DNA of 64,000 nucleotides from Pseudomonadota bacterium (GCA_018261735.1 JAGTRM010000001.1:276162-340161); one strand, 5' to 3'; shown: positions 44,660-54,981, counted from the first letter of the stretch. Numbers and translations: made by a program. The notes: a model not told the origin generated them from the letters alone.

Positions 44660-44663
44660 TACC

Positions 44664-44716
44664 GTAGGGTGCGCTCTCGCGCACCATTTAATCCGGGGCG
44701 CGCGAGCGCACCCTAC
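44664..44716. repeat. GTAGGGTGCG-type inverted repeat element inside the ilv operon
   Basis: Perfect 13-base arms gtagggtgcgctc (44664-44676) and gagcgcaccctac (44704-44716), with an internal ggtgcgc-tctc-gcgcacc hairpin. It lies between the ilvH stop and ilvC, where an mRNA hairpin could adjust relative expression. Elements beginning GTAGGGTGCG are known as dispersed sequences in many proteobacteria. Confidence 0.8.
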
Positions 44717-44732
44717 CCTGAAAGGAAATGCA

Positions 44733-45749
<1,017 letters not shown>

Positions 45750-45774
45750 TCGATTCTCTTGCCGCTGGCAACAC

Positions 45775-45804
45775 AAAGCCCCGCATTTCGATGCGGGGCT
45801 TTTT
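45775..45804. terminator. Rho-independent terminator after ilvC
   Basis: Arms aaagccccgcat and atgcggggcttt around TTCG, followed by further Ts. Also able to serve the convergent radical SAM gene on the minus strand. Confidence 0.93.
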
Positions 45805-45819
45805 CATTTCTACGATTGC

Positions 45820-46989
45820 TCAGGGCATGATTTCCACATACTCGTACACCGGGCAGCCCTCGATCTGCTCGCGCACGCTCGCACTGGCCTTGGCGTACCA
45901 GTCTGCCGGGTTGTGACGGTCGATTTCCTCGCCAAGGAAGCGCACCAGCTCGCAGATCGGCTCGACCACGTTCACCCGGTAATCGGCATCGCCGTGCACG
46001 TAGCCGCGGTACAGGTTCTTCATGCAGTTGTAGCGGCAAAAGCCGAACGCGCTGCAATCATGGCACGGCATTTCCGGACGCGGTTGCAGCGGACTTTGCG
46101 TGAGCCAGTTTTCGCGCAGATCGCCCTGTTGCAGTTCTGGTGCCCAGGCCATGTCCGGACACGGATAGATGCGTCCGTCGGGCAGCACGTTGATGATGTG
46201 GGTCGAAACGCGGCACTGGCTGAAGCCGCCGTGTTCGCGCTCCAGGATATCGGGGCGCACCTTGTTGCGCACGATGCCCATCAGCGGGATCACCGGGTAA
46301 AGCGTTTGCGTGCTGGCAAAGAAGCGGGCGACCAGCTGGCGCAGCACGGTCTTTTTCTTTTCCATACCCGCGGCATCGTAGCCGCCTTCAGCCTGCATGA
46401 ATTGCCAGTAGATATAGTCGAAATGCGTAAGCAACTCGTCGATCTCTTCGAACGTGGTGTCCGGGCTGCTCCAGGTCATGCGCGCGGTCGCACTGCCGCC
46501 CAGGTGCGGGCGAACCCGGCCCAGGTTCTTCACCACCTGCTTGTAGACGCCGCGACCACGGAAATGGTCGGTGATCGCCTCGCCCCCATCGACCGATATC
46601 AGCACGTTGGCAAACTTGCCCAGCACCACCGGTGGTAGGTTGTCGATCAGCGTACCATTGGTTTGCAGCTGGAAACGGAACTGCGGGTGGCGCTGCATGA
46701 TTTCTTCGATAAAGCCGCGGTTCATCACCGGCTCGCCGCCATAGAAGGTCACGTATACGTCGTAACCCTTCAGGTGCGTATCGATAAAACGGTCTAGCTG
46801 GTTCGGCGTGTATTCCACATGCCCCTGCGAATGCAGCACATCGCCGACAGCGGCTGAGCAGTAGCTGCATTTGAGATTGCAGTTGAGCGTGGTGAAAAGC
46901 TGCAGCTCAACCTTGTTGTGGCCGGGAATGCCCGGCGCGAATTTTTCGCCGCGAGGCGCCGGGCGGTGCAGGGTAATGACTTGTTCCAT
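45820..46989 (-). CDS. Radical SAM protein with SPASM domain, orphan
   Basis: 389 residues. The radical SAM triad CNLKCSYC sits near residue 37, with TFYGGEPVMN and LQTNGTLI following the fold. The C-terminal half has the SPASM-type cysteines: CRVSTHIINVLPDGRIYPC, then CHDC, then FGFCRYNC, and a late single cysteine before RFLGEEIDRH. Such enzymes usually modify peptides (or mature other enzymes as anSME). No precursor peptide or sulfatase gene is seen in the adjacent sequence; the flanks are ilvC (convergent) and rsuA. Function is not assignable by sequence; peptide modification is family-level inference. Confidence 0.85.
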   Translation of the reverse strand: MEQVITLHRPAPRGEKFAPGIPGHNKVELQLFTTLNCNLKCSYCSAAVGDVLHSQGHVEYTPNQLDRFIDTHLKGYDVYVTFYGGEPVMNRGFIEEIMQRHPQFRFQLQTNGTLIDNLPPVVLGKFANVLISVDGGEAITDHFRGRGVYKQVVKNLGRVRPHLGGSATARMTWSSPDTTFEEIDELLTHFDYIYWQFMQAEGGYDAAGMEKKKTVLRQLVARFFASTQTLYPVIPLMGIVRNKVRPDILEREHGGFSQCRVSTHIINVLPDGRIYPCPDMAWAPELQQGDLRENWLTQSPLQPRPEMPCHDCSAFGFCRYNCMKNLYRGYVHGDADYRVNVVEPICELVRFLGEEIDRHNPADWYAKASASVREQIEGCPVYEYVEIMP

Positions 46990-47000
46990 GGCAATTTCGT

Positions 47001-47039
47001 AAAAAAGAAAACCCCCACACGGGGCGGGGGCGGATTATA
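47001..47039 (-). promoter_or_regulatory. TATAAT element and terminator-like hairpin before the radical SAM gene
   Basis: On the minus strand TATAAT (47039-47034) precedes a C-run, GTGT, G-run hairpin (47030-47012) and a T-rich tract (47011-47001). The hairpin plus T-tract would end transcripts from rsuA, while a transcript starting near 47027 from TATAAT would contain only the inner four-base stem. No convincing minus-35 is present. Confidence 0.45.
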
Positions 47040-47090
47040 GCCTTGCGGCATGACAGGCAGACGACAAGGTCTTGATTTGCTTGACCAAGA

Positions 47091-47810
47091 TCAGTCTTGA
47101 TTCAGCAGTGCCAGTTCGGCCTCCGTCAGATAACGCCATTCACCCTCGGCCAGGTTCAGGTCCGCCAATTGTAGTTGGCCGATGGCGCTGCGGGTCAGCG
47201 CCGCGCAGTGGTTGCCGGCTGCGGCCAGCATACGCTTGACCTGATGGTACTTGCCCTGTTCGAGCACGATTTCAATGCTGTTTTCGGCGAGCTTGCGGCA
47301 GGACAGCGCGGCAATCGGCGCCGGCTCGTCGTGCAGTTTGACGCCAGCCAGCAAGGCCGCCACCAGTTTGTCAGTCACCGGTTCGGCCGTGGTGGCGACA
47401 TAGGTCTTGGGCTGATGGCGCTTGGGCGAGGATTGCGCGTGGATAAATTTGCCATCGTCCGACAGCAGCAGCAGACCGGTGGTGTCGTAATCGAGCCGGC
47501 CTACGGGCTGCACATCGCGCCATTCGAAGTTCTGCGGCAACAGCGTCAAAACGCCCGGGTGGCTCGACGGTTTGCGCGAACATTCGTAATCGAAGGGCTT
47601 GTTGAGCACCAGATACAGGTGCTCACGGTATTCCCATGTTTCATCGAACACGGTGAAGACCAGCCCGTCCGGATCGAATTCGGTACGCCAGTTGGTCACA
47701 GCTTCGCCGGCAATGCGGACGTCGCCATCCTCGACAAGCTCGCGACAGCCCTTGCGACTGCCAAAGCCCTGCGATTGCAAAATACGGTCAAGAGAGATTT
47801 TTTTAGCCAT
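47091..47810 (-). CDS. rsuA: 16S rRNA pseudouridine(516) synthase
   Basis: 239 residues. N-terminal S4-like domain (LDRILQSQGFGSRKGCRELV), then the catalytic aspartate in GRLDYDTTGLLLLSDDG. C-terminal KYHQVKRMLAAAGNHC is the conserved RsuA-type end. Small family members (RluE/RluB) share motifs, but the length and S4 domain fit RsuA best. Divergent from nudC. Confidence 0.85.
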   Translation of the reverse strand: MAKKISLDRILQSQGFGSRKGCRELVEDGDVRIAGEAVTNWRTEFDPDGLVFTVFDETWEYREHLYLVLNKPFDYECSRKPSSHPGVLTLLPQNFEWRDVQPVGRLDYDTTGLLLLSDDGKFIHAQSSPKRHQPKTYVATTAEPVTDKLVAALLAGVKLHDEPAPIAALSCRKLAENSIEIVLEQGKYHQVKRMLAAAGNHCAALTRSAIGQLQLADLNLAEGEWRYLTEAELALLNQD

Positions 47811-47912
47811 GCGCGCACTTTAACCGCAGCGCCCCTGCCGGGCAATTCTCGCGGTGCAAATACGGCTGGAGACTGTTACCCTTTGAGCTTCTCTGCCCAA
47901 GATATCACGACC

Positions 47913-48728
47913 ATGTTGCCCGCCGATTTCTCCCCGCTCTATGCCCCGCACGCCCCGGAAAACAGCCTGTGCATTGCCTTTGTCGGCGACGATCTGCTGC
48001 TGACCCAGGACAACACCTTCCCCGATTCCGCGCAGCTGGCCGGTTTGCCGCCGGCGGAAACCGACTGCCTGATCGGCCAATTAGGCGAGCAAACCTGTCG
48101 CCTGCTGGCCTGGCCCGGCAGTATTGAAGCGCCGGCGGGTTTGCAGCGGCTCAATTTACGTTTGGCCTGGAACCTGCTCGATCGGGAACAGTATGCGCTG
48201 GCCACGCGGGCCAAGCTGATGCTGAGCTGGGATCGCGAACACCGCTTCTGCGGCGTATGCGGCACGCCGACCGTACCGATGGAGAGCGAACCGGCGCGTA
48301 TCTGTCCGGCCTGCCAGCATCGCGCCTATCCGCGCCTCTCCCCCGCGATCATGGTGCTGATCCACCGCGGCAACGAGCTGCTGCTGGCGCGCTCGCCGCA
48401 TTTCCGCCCCGGCATGTACAGCGCGGTGGCCGGTTTTGTCGAGCCGGGCGAGAGCCTGGAAGAGTGCGCGCACCGCGAGGTCATGGAAGAAGTCGGCGTG
48501 CGCATCACCAACCTGCGCTGGTTCGACAGCCAGCCCTGGCCGTTTCCGCATTCGCTGATGCTGGCGTTCCACGCCGATTATGTCGAGGGCGACATCGTGC
48601 CGCAGCCGGGCGAGATCGAGGATGCTGCCTGGTTCCATGTCGATGCCCTGCCCGATTTGCCCAATTCCGACAGCATTGCCTATCGCCTGCTGCAGTCGGC
48701 CATTAACGAGAAAAAACATGCACTATGA
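47913..48728 (+). CDS. nudC: NAD-cap/NADH pyrophosphatase, Nudix
   Basis: 271 residues. Zinc ribbon CGVC and CPAC, then the Nudix box GFVEPGESLEECAHREVMEE with following VGV, then the NudC hallmark SQPWPFPHSLM. Hydrolyses NADH and removes NAD caps from RNA. Start ATG at 47913; the longer frame upstream is antisense to rsuA. Overlaps the aminotransferase gene by 11 bases. Confidence 0.95.
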   Translation: MLPADFSPLYAPHAPENSLCIAFVGDDLLLTQDNTFPDSAQLAGLPPAETDCLIGQLGEQTCRLLAWPGSIEAPAGLQRLNLRLAWNLLDREQYALATRAKLMLSWDREHRFCGVCGTPTVPMESEPARICPACQHRAYPRLSPAIMVLIHRGNELLLARSPHFRPGMYSAVAGFVEPGESLEECAHREVMEEVGVRITNLRWFDSQPWPFPHSLMLAFHADYVEGDIVPQPGEIEDAAWFHVDALPDLPNSDSIAYRLLQSAINEKKHAL

Positions 48729-49866
48729 CTTTGACCGCGTGATCGACCGTGCCGGGACCGCCAGTCTGAAATGGGAAAAATACGCGGGCCGCGACGTCCT
48801 GCCACTGTGGGTCGCCGACATGGATTTTGCCGCGCCGCCGGAAGTGATCGAGGCGCTGCACGCGCGCATCAATCACGGCGTGTTAGGCTACACCCGCACG
48901 CCGGCCAGCACCACGGCGGCGGTGGTGGATTATCTGCGCGACCATTACGACTGGACCATCGAACCGGGCTGGATCGTCTGGCTGCCGGGGCTGGTGCCGG
49001 GAATCAACCTGGCATGCCGCGCGGTGGGCGAGGCTGGCGACGCTGCAATGACCTTTACCCCGGTTTATCCTCCGTTCCTGAGCGCGCCCGGATTGAACCA
49101 GCGCGAGCTGATCAATATCCCGCTGCGCGAAGATGCGGACGGATGGCACCTGGATTTCGCCGCGATGCAGGCCGCCGTCACGCCCAGAACCCGCCTGCTG
49201 ATCCTGTGCCATCCGCACAACCCGGTGGGCCGGATCTGGCAGCGCGACGAACTCGAGCAATTGGCTGCGTTCGCCCGCCAGCACAACCTGATCGTGGTCA
49301 GCGACGAGATCCATTGCGACCTGCTGCTGGACGAAGGCGCGCGCCATATCCCGTTTGCCAGCCTGTCGGCGGAAACAGCGGCGCAGAGCATCACGCTGAT
49401 GGCGCCGTCCAAGACCTACAACATCCCGGGACTTTCCTGCGCATTTGCAGTGATCCCGGACAGCACGCTGCGCCATGCCTACCAGCGGGCGATGCGCGGC
49501 ATCATGCCCGAGATCAACCTGCTCGGCTTTACCGCGACCGAAGCGGCGTTCCGCCACGGCGGGGCCTGGCGCGCTGCGCTGCTGGCCTACCTGCGCGGCA
49601 ACCGCGACCGGGTCATCACCGCGCTCGACGACGTGGCCGGGTTGAAGGTCACTCGCCCGCAAGCCACTTATCTCGCCTGGATCGATTGCCGCGCCAGTGG
49701 AATTGACCATCCGCAGCGCTTTTTCGAAGAAGCCGGGGTAGGGTTGTCCGACGGCGCCGATTTCGGCCTGCCCGGCTTCGTGCGGTTGAATTTCGGCTGT
49801 CCCCGTGCAACGCTGGATGTAGCTCTGGCGAGAATGCGCAGCGCCCTGGCTTTGCAGCCGCGCTGA
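48718..49866 (+). CDS. patB: PLP-dependent aminotransferase, PatB/MalY (cystathionine beta-lyase) type
   Basis: 382 residues, fold type I. LPLWVADMDFAAPPEVIEAL at the N-terminus and HPHNPVGRIWQRDEL near residue 165 are hallmarks of the MalY/PatB group; the PLP lysine is in LMAPSKTYNIPGL. PatB cleaves cystathionine to homocysteine. ATG at 48718 overlaps the end of nudC by 11 bases, so the two are co-translated, though they are metabolically unrelated as far as known. Confidence 0.88.
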   Translation: MHYDFDRVIDRAGTASLKWEKYAGRDVLPLWVADMDFAAPPEVIEALHARINHGVLGYTRTPASTTAAVVDYLRDHYDWTIEPGWIVWLPGLVPGINLACRAVGEAGDAAMTFTPVYPPFLSAPGLNQRELINIPLREDADGWHLDFAAMQAAVTPRTRLLILCHPHNPVGRIWQRDELEQLAAFARQHNLIVVSDEIHCDLLLDEGARHIPFASLSAETAAQSITLMAPSKTYNIPGLSCAFAVIPDSTLRHAYQRAMRGIMPEINLLGFTATEAAFRHGGAWRAALLAYLRGNRDRVITALDDVAGLKVTRPQATYLAWIDCRASGIDHPQRFFEEAGVGLSDGADFGLPGFVRLNFGCPRATLDVALARMRSALALQPR

Positions 49867-49908
49867 GCCAGCGCACAATGCTGCCAAACCAAGGGGGGTC
49901 GTTTTGAC

Positions 49909-50895
49909 ATGTGGCAGTTTGTGAAGCGTCTGCTGGGCCGCGATGAGATGGCGGTGAAGGTGGATCCCGCGCTGATTGACCGGCTGGTGGAGATTGCCAG
50001 TCCACGCATCAAGCTTGCCGACAATTACCGGCAGCGCCTGGCGCCGATGGTGCTGCATGCCGGTGAACGGGTGCAGTTGCTGGAAGAAAAGCTTCCGGCG
50101 CCATTGCCGCTGACAACGGAAAGCTGGCGCCAAAGCGCACTGCTCAATCTGGCGTTTGCCAACCCGGAACGCATGGCGGCACTGGTTGCGGCCAGCGAAA
50201 CGGTGCGCCAGTGGTTTGCCGAACACCCGCAATCCGACCGGGCATTCGCCGTGATGGCCATGGCTCACGAGGTGGCGCACCGTTACGGCATGGAAGAACA
50301 GGATGGGCGCGTGCGCCAGGATGTGCTGCAGGACGTGCTGGTGCTGCGCGATCACCGCTTCGGCGACCCGGTGGGAACCCTCGGGGAATTTGCCCAGCAT
50401 GCCCATTTGCGCGCCATGGAGGAACTGGCCCACCATGCGGCCCGCCGCATCCAGGGGCTGGAGGCCGACCGCAATCTGATCGAGAACGAAATCAACACCC
50501 TGCGCGTCGCCTTGCGCCTGGGCGGCAGCACCAATCTGCTCGATGCCTCCCCCATGCAACGCCAACGCTTGAAACGGCTGGACTTCCTGCAGGAGGAACT
50601 GGAACAGACCCGGTCCGGGCTCGAACCCGCCGCGCAACTGGGCGTTCTCTGCGCCACGCTGCGCGATCCGGAAGGGCAGTTGCGCTTTACCGAAACCAAA
50701 CTGGAAGTGGACGCGCTGGGCATCCTGCGCCCGGGCGATCCCCAGGCCCATCTGATCCGGCTGATTGAAATTGAAATGATCGCCGATATCCCGGTACGCC
50801 GCGTACTGCTGCCGGTCGAAATTCCCCGATCGCTGATACGCCGCGAAGACGGGAGCCCGGGCGAAGCGACCATTTTCAATGTCACCACTTTTTGA
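49909..50895 (+). CDS. Conserved hypothetical protein, helical, cytoplasmic
   Basis: 328 residues, no signal peptide or membrane segment. Begins MWQFVKRLLGRDEMAVKV. Long helical stretches include LGEFAQHAHLRAMEELAHHA, then ARRIQGLEADRNLIENEINT and LKRLDFLQEELEQTRSGLE, coiled-coil-like. A short C-terminal part has strand-like segments ending IPRSLIRREDG. No catalytic motif recognised. It is followed after 15 bases by slyX, with which it probably forms an operon. Function unknown. Confidence 0.8.
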   Translation: MWQFVKRLLGRDEMAVKVDPALIDRLVEIASPRIKLADNYRQRLAPMVLHAGERVQLLEEKLPAPLPLTTESWRQSALLNLAFANPERMAALVAASETVRQWFAEHPQSDRAFAVMAMAHEVAHRYGMEEQDGRVRQDVLQDVLVLRDHRFGDPVGTLGEFAQHAHLRAMEELAHHAARRIQGLEADRNLIENEINTLRVALRLGGSTNLLDASPMQRQRLKRLDFLQEELEQTRSGLEPAAQLGVLCATLRDPEGQLRFTETKLEVDALGILRPGDPQAHLIRLIEIEMIADIPVRRVLLPVEIPRSLIRREDGSPGEATIFNVTTF

Positions 50896-50910
50896 ACCGC
50901 CGGAGAAATC

Positions 50911-51111
50911 ATGGAATCCCGCATTACCGAACTCGAAATCCGGCTTGCCTTGCAGGATGAGTTGCTCGACACCCTCAATCGCACCGTAGCCGAACAGCAA
51001 TTGCAGATCATTCGCCTGCAGCAGGAGTTGCATGGACTGTGCCAGCATTTGCAGGCCCTCGAGCCCGCGGCGCGCAACTTGCCGGCCCAGGAAATTCCGC
51101 CGCATTATTGA
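50911..51111 (+). CDS. slyX: SlyX family protein
   Basis: 66 residues, nearly all a short coiled coil (ITELEIRLALQDELLDTLNR, then TVAEQQLQIIRLQQELHGL), with a C-terminal PPHY typical of SlyX. Function unknown in E. coli. Terminated by the adjacent hairpin. Confidence 0.9.
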   Translation: MESRITELEIRLALQDELLDTLNRTVAEQQLQIIRLQQELHGLCQHLQALEPAARNLPAQEIPPHY

Positions 51112-51115
51112 CCGC

Positions 51116-51151
51116 AAAAAAGCCGGGGCGATGCAATCGCCCCGGCTTTTT
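51116..51151. terminator. Bidirectional terminator between slyX and metY
   Basis: Long stem: arms aaaaaagccggggcgat and atcgccccggcttttt around GCA. T-runs occur on both strands. Confidence 0.93.
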
Positions 51152-51168
51152 CATCCTGCCTTGACTGG

Positions 51169-52440
51169 TTATGCCGCAGCCAGCGCCTGATCCAGGTCTT
51201 CCAGAATATCGTCGATATGCTCGATGCCGATCGACAGGCGCACCATGTCTTCCGAGACGCCGGCTTTCTGCAACTCGTCGGCCGAGAGCTGGCGGTGCGT
51301 GGTGCTGGCCGGGTGGCACGCCAGCGACTTGGCATCGCCGATGTTGACCAGGCGCGTGACCAGCTTCAGCGCATCCTGGAAGCGCGCGCCGGCTTCGCGC
51401 CCGCCCTTCACGCCAAAAGTCAGCAAACCGGAAGCCTTGCCGCCAAAGTACTGATCGACCAGCGCCCGACTCGGGTGATCGGGCAGGCCGGCGTAGTTTA
51501 CCCACGCGGCCTTCGGATGCTTCTGCAGGAACTCGGCCACCTTCAGCGCGTTCTCGCAGTGGCGATCCATGCGCAAAGCCAGCGTTTCCAGCCCCTGCAG
51601 GATCAGGAAGCTGTTGAACGGAGAAATGCACGCGCCCATGTTGCGCAGCGGTACGGTGCGAGCACGGCCGATGAAGGCGGCAGGTCCCAACGCTTCGGTG
51701 TAGACCACGCCGTGGTAGCTGACTTCCGGCTCGTTCAGGCGGCGGAAGCGCGCCTTGTGCTCGGCCCACGGAAACTTGCCGGAATCGACGATGATGCCGC
51801 CGATGCTGGTGCCGTGGCCGCCCATATACTTGGTCAGCGAATGCACGACGATATCGGCGCCATGCTCGAACGGGCGGGTGATGTAGGGCGAGGGCACGGT
51901 GTTGTCGACGATCAGCGGCACGCCGAAAGAATGCGCCACCGTGGCGAACGCGGCAAAATCGACCACGTTGCCGAGCGGATTGCCGATCGATTCGCAATAC
52001 ACCGCCTTGGTGCGTTCATCGACCTTGCCCGCCACGCTGGCCGGATCGTTCGCGTCAACAAAGCGCACCTCGATACCGTATTGCGGCAGGGTATGGGCAA
52101 ACAGGTTGTAGGTGCCGCCGTAGAGCGCGCTGGTGGCGATGATGTTGTCGCCGGCTTCGGCAATGGTCAGGATCGCGTAGGTGATCGCGGCCTGGCCCGA
52201 TGCCAGCGCGAGCGCACCGATGCCGCCTTCGAGCGCGGCGACGCGCTGTTCGAGCACGTCAGTGGTCGGATTCATGATGCGCGTGTAGATATTGCCTTTC
52301 ACCTTCAGATCGAACAGGTCTGCGCCGTGCTGGGTATCGTCGAAGGCGTAACTGGTGGTCTGGTAGATCGGCACCGCCACGGCCTTGGTGGTCGGATCGG
52401 GGCTGTAGCCGCCGTGGATGGAAAGCGTATCGAAGCGCAT
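51169..52440 (-). CDS. metY: O-acetylhomoserine sulfhydrylase (aminocarboxypropyltransferase)
   Basis: 423 residues of the Cys/Met-metabolism PLP family. PLP lysine in [14 protein letters not shown] near residue 206; [48 protein letters not shown]. Its length and the GGREAGARF insertion fit MetY, which makes homocysteine directly from sulfide and acetylhomoserine. AAAGGA precedes the ATG at 52440. Divergent from ubiU; no riboswitch was seen in the 200-base gap. Confidence 0.92.
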   Translation of the reverse strand: MRFDTLSIHGGYSPDPTTKAVAVPIYQTTSYAFDDTQHGADLFDLKVKGNIYTRIMNPTTDVLEQRVAALEGGIGALALASGQAAITYAILTIAEAGDNIIATSALYGGTYNLFAHTLPQYGIEVRFVDANDPASVAGKVDERTKAVYCESIGNPLGNVVDFAAFATVAHSFGVPLIVDNTVPSPYITRPFEHGADIVVHSLTKYMGGHGTSIGGIIVDSGKFPWAEHKARFRRLNEPEVSYHGVVYTEALGPAAFIGRARTVPLRNMGACISPFNSFLILQGLETLALRMDRHCENALKVAEFLQKHPKAAWVNYAGLPDHPSRALVDQYFGGKASGLLTFGVKGGREAGARFQDALKLVTRLVNIGDAKSLACHPASTTHRQLSADELQKAGVSEDMVRLSIGIEHIDDILEDLDQALAAA

Positions 52441-52640
52441 GGCTGGTCCTTTGTCTGGATCGGGGCAAAAGCGCAAATCTACTCTGGCACTTGGCACAAA
52501 TCAAAGAACGAACGGTGCACCACAAATAACCATGCCGAATATAGGGAGTTGTCTGCAGCCCCCGTCCAGCTTTGACCTCGGTTAAAACCCTACTGGTAAC
52601 ATGCGCCTAAGCTCGCACCAGATCATTTCTGGCACACCGC

Positions 52641-53642
52641 ATGACTCGCCTTCCCCAACTCGTCTGCCCGGCCGGCAGCCTGCCAGCCCTCAAGGCCGCC
52701 GTAGACAACGGTGCCGACACCGTTTATGTCGGCTTCAAGAACGCCACCAACGCCCGCAATTTCGCCGGGCTGAATTTCACCGATGCGCAGCTTGCCGAAG
52801 GTATCCGCTATGCCCAGTCGAAAAAGCGCGAGGTGCTGATCGCGATCAACACCTACGCCCAGGCCGGCCGGGTGCAGGAATGGCATGCCAGCATCGACCG
52901 CGCCGCTTCACTCGGCGCCGATGCGGTGATCCTCGCCGACCTGGGCCTGCTCGCGTATGCGCACAAGACGCATCCCGATCTCAAGCTGCACCTGTCGGTG
53001 CAAGGCTCAGCAACGAATTTCGAGGCGATCAATCTCGCGCACGAGGCTTTCGGCATCCGCCGCGCCGTGCTGCCGCGCGTGCTGACGCTGCCGCAGGTGG
53101 AATACGTGATCAACAACACGCCGGTCGAGATCGAAACCTTCGGCTTCGGCAGCCTGTGCGTGATGGCGGAAGGGCGCTGCATCCTCTCGTCCTATGCCAC
53201 CGGGCAATCGCCGAACACCCACGGCGTCTGCTCGCCCGCGGCCTTTGTGCGCTGGGACAACCAGGGCAAGACCATGAACGCGCGCCTGAATGGCATCCTG
53301 ATCGACCGCTTCGAGGACGGCGAACCGGCCGGTTACCCGACACTGTGCAAGGGGCGCTTTGCCGTGCTGGGCGAAACCTATTACGCGCTGGAAGAGCCGG
53401 TCAGCCTGAACGTGCTCGCCATCCTGCCCGAGCTGATCCGCATCGGCGTCGCTGCGATCAAGGTCGAAGGCCGCCAGCGCAGCCCGGCCTATGTGGCCGA
53501 AGTCACCCGCACGCTGCGCGCCGCGCTGGATGCCGCCGGCAACGCGGATTTCCAGGTCAAACCGCAGTGGTCTACCGCGCTGGACAAGGTCTCGGAGGGC
53601 CACCAGCAGACCCTCGGCGCCTATTCGCGCCCGTGGAAATAA
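52641..53642 (+). CDS. ubiU: UbiU, oxygen-independent ubiquinone hydroxylation protein
   Basis: 333 residues, U32 peptidase-like family. PQLVCPAGSLPALKAAVDNG is the typical start. Iron-sulfur cysteines lie in SLCVMAEGRCILSSY and in CSPA and CKGR. UbiU and UbiV form a complex that hydroxylates ubiquinone precursors without molecular oxygen. Followed by ubiV after 17 bases. Confidence 0.95.
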   Translation: MTRLPQLVCPAGSLPALKAAVDNGADTVYVGFKNATNARNFAGLNFTDAQLAEGIRYAQSKKREVLIAINTYAQAGRVQEWHASIDRAASLGADAVILADLGLLAYAHKTHPDLKLHLSVQGSATNFEAINLAHEAFGIRRAVLPRVLTLPQVEYVINNTPVEIETFGFGSLCVMAEGRCILSSYATGQSPNTHGVCSPAAFVRWDNQGKTMNARLNGILIDRFEDGEPAGYPTLCKGRFAVLGETYYALEEPVSLNVLAILPELIRIGVAAIKVEGRQRSPAYVAEVTRTLRAALDAAGNADFQVKPQWSTALDKVSEGHQQTLGAYSRPWK

Positions 53643-53659
53643 ACCCCTTTTGAACTGAC

Positions 53660-54550
53660 ATGACGATGAAACTCACGCTCGGCCCCCTGCTGTACTACTG
53701 GCCCCGCCAGCAAACCCTGGATTTCTACGCGGCCGCCGCCAACTGGCCGGTGGATGTCGTCTACCTTGGCGAAGTCGTCTGCGGCCGCCGCCATGAATTG
53801 CGCGATGCCGACTGGCTGGCACTGGCCGAAGAACTGACTACCGCCGGCAAGGAAGTGGTGATTGCCAGCCAGGCATTGCTGGAATCCTCCAGCGACCTGA
53901 ACGGACTGAAGCGTCTGGCGGAAAAAGGCGGACGGCTGGAAGCCAACGACCTGGGCGCGGTGAAGGTTGCCCGCGATCTGGGCATCCCGTTTGTCGCTGG
54001 GCCGCACCTGAATATCTACAATGGCCAGACGCTCGACTGGCTGGCCGAACAGGGCGCGGTGCGCTGGGTTCCGCCGCTGGAGGCGGGCAAAGCCGCTCTC
54101 GCCGCGATCCTGGCGGAGAAGACGTGCACGGTCGAAACCGAAGTGTTCGCGCACGGCCGGTTGCCGCTGGCGTTTTCCGCGCGCTGTTTCACCGCACGCC
54201 ATTACAACCTGAAGAAAGACAGTTGCGAATTCCGCTGCCTGAATCATCCGGACGGCCTGCCAATCAATACCCGAGAAGGGCAAGATTTCCTGCGCATCAA
54301 CGGCACCCAGACCCAGTCCGCGGCCTGCCACTCGCTGTGGGGGGCGTTATCGCAGTTGCAGGGCATGAACCTCGATCTGCTGCGCATCAGCCCGCAGGCG
54401 CACTATACTGGCGAAATCGTTGCCGCGTTTGCGGCTGCGCTGGCGGAAAACACTGCGCCGGCCGATTTTGCCCAATGGAATCCAGAAGGGCTGGTCAACG
54501 GCTACTGGCATGGCAATGCCGGTATCAAGCTTGAAGAGGAAACGACATGA
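53660..54550 (+). CDS. ubiV: UbiV, partner of UbiU
   Basis: 296 residues, the second U32-type subunit. TLGPLLYYWPRQQTLDFYAA, VYLGEVVCGRRHELR and the cysteine-bearing FSARCFTARHYNLKKDSC are the family blocks. Overlaps ubiT by four bases. Start ATG at 53660; an alternative ATG six bases on is possible. Confidence 0.95.
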   Translation: MTMKLTLGPLLYYWPRQQTLDFYAAAANWPVDVVYLGEVVCGRRHELRDADWLALAEELTTAGKEVVIASQALLESSSDLNGLKRLAEKGGRLEANDLGAVKVARDLGIPFVAGPHLNIYNGQTLDWLAEQGAVRWVPPLEAGKAALAAILAEKTCTVETEVFAHGRLPLAFSARCFTARHYNLKKDSCEFRCLNHPDGLPINTREGQDFLRINGTQTQSAACHSLWGALSQLQGMNLDLLRISPQAHYTGEIVAAFAAALAENTAPADFAQWNPEGLVNGYWHGNAGIKLEEETT

Positions 54551-54981
54551 AACTCCCCGCGCCACTGGCCTTTATCGCCCGCCGCCTGCCCGAGGCGCCG
54601 CCCGCCTTTGCGCTGGCCACCGCGTTGAATTTTGTCCGGAGCAGACTCTGGCCCGAGGAGGATTTTTCCTGGCTGAAAGGCAAGACCGTGCGCCTGGCGA
54701 TCCTGGATCTGGAACGCGGTGCGACGCTGAGTTTCGACGGCGCGCGCTTTCACGCGGGCAGCGCCGCGGCGGATGTCACCTTCGGCGCCAGCCTGGAAGA
54801 TTACCTCGTCCTCATGCATCGGCAGGAAGATCCGGACACGCTGTTTTTCCAACGCCGGCTGATGATCGAAGGCGATACCGAGGTTGGCCTCGCCCTGAAG
54901 AACCTGCTCGATGCGACGGACTTTGCGCCGCTGTTCGATCTGCTGCCCACCCCGCTGGCCAACAGCCTGCGCGCCCACTGA
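54547..54981 (+). CDS. ubiT: UbiT, SCP2-fold lipid carrier
   Basis: 144 residues with an SCP2 sterol-carrier-like domain (DFSWLKGKTVRLAILDLERG, then FQRRLMIEGDTEVGLALKNL). Required with UbiU and UbiV for anaerobic ubiquinone synthesis. ATG overlaps the ubiV stop region by four bases. Confidence 0.92.
   Translation: MKLPAPLAFIARRLPEAPPAFALATALNFVRSRLWPEEDFSWLKGKTVRLAILDLERGATLSFDGARFHAGSAAADVTFGASLEDYLVLMHRQEDPDTLFFQRRLMIEGDTEVGLALKNLLDATDFAPLFDLLPTPLANSLRAH

Noticed and set aside
47175..47912. Extended nudC frame
   Set aside because: It is antisense to rsuA; NudC begins at 47913.
52441..52640. SAM riboswitch upstream of metY
   Set aside because: No SAM-I, SAM-II or related consensus could be recognised and the gap is only 200 bases.
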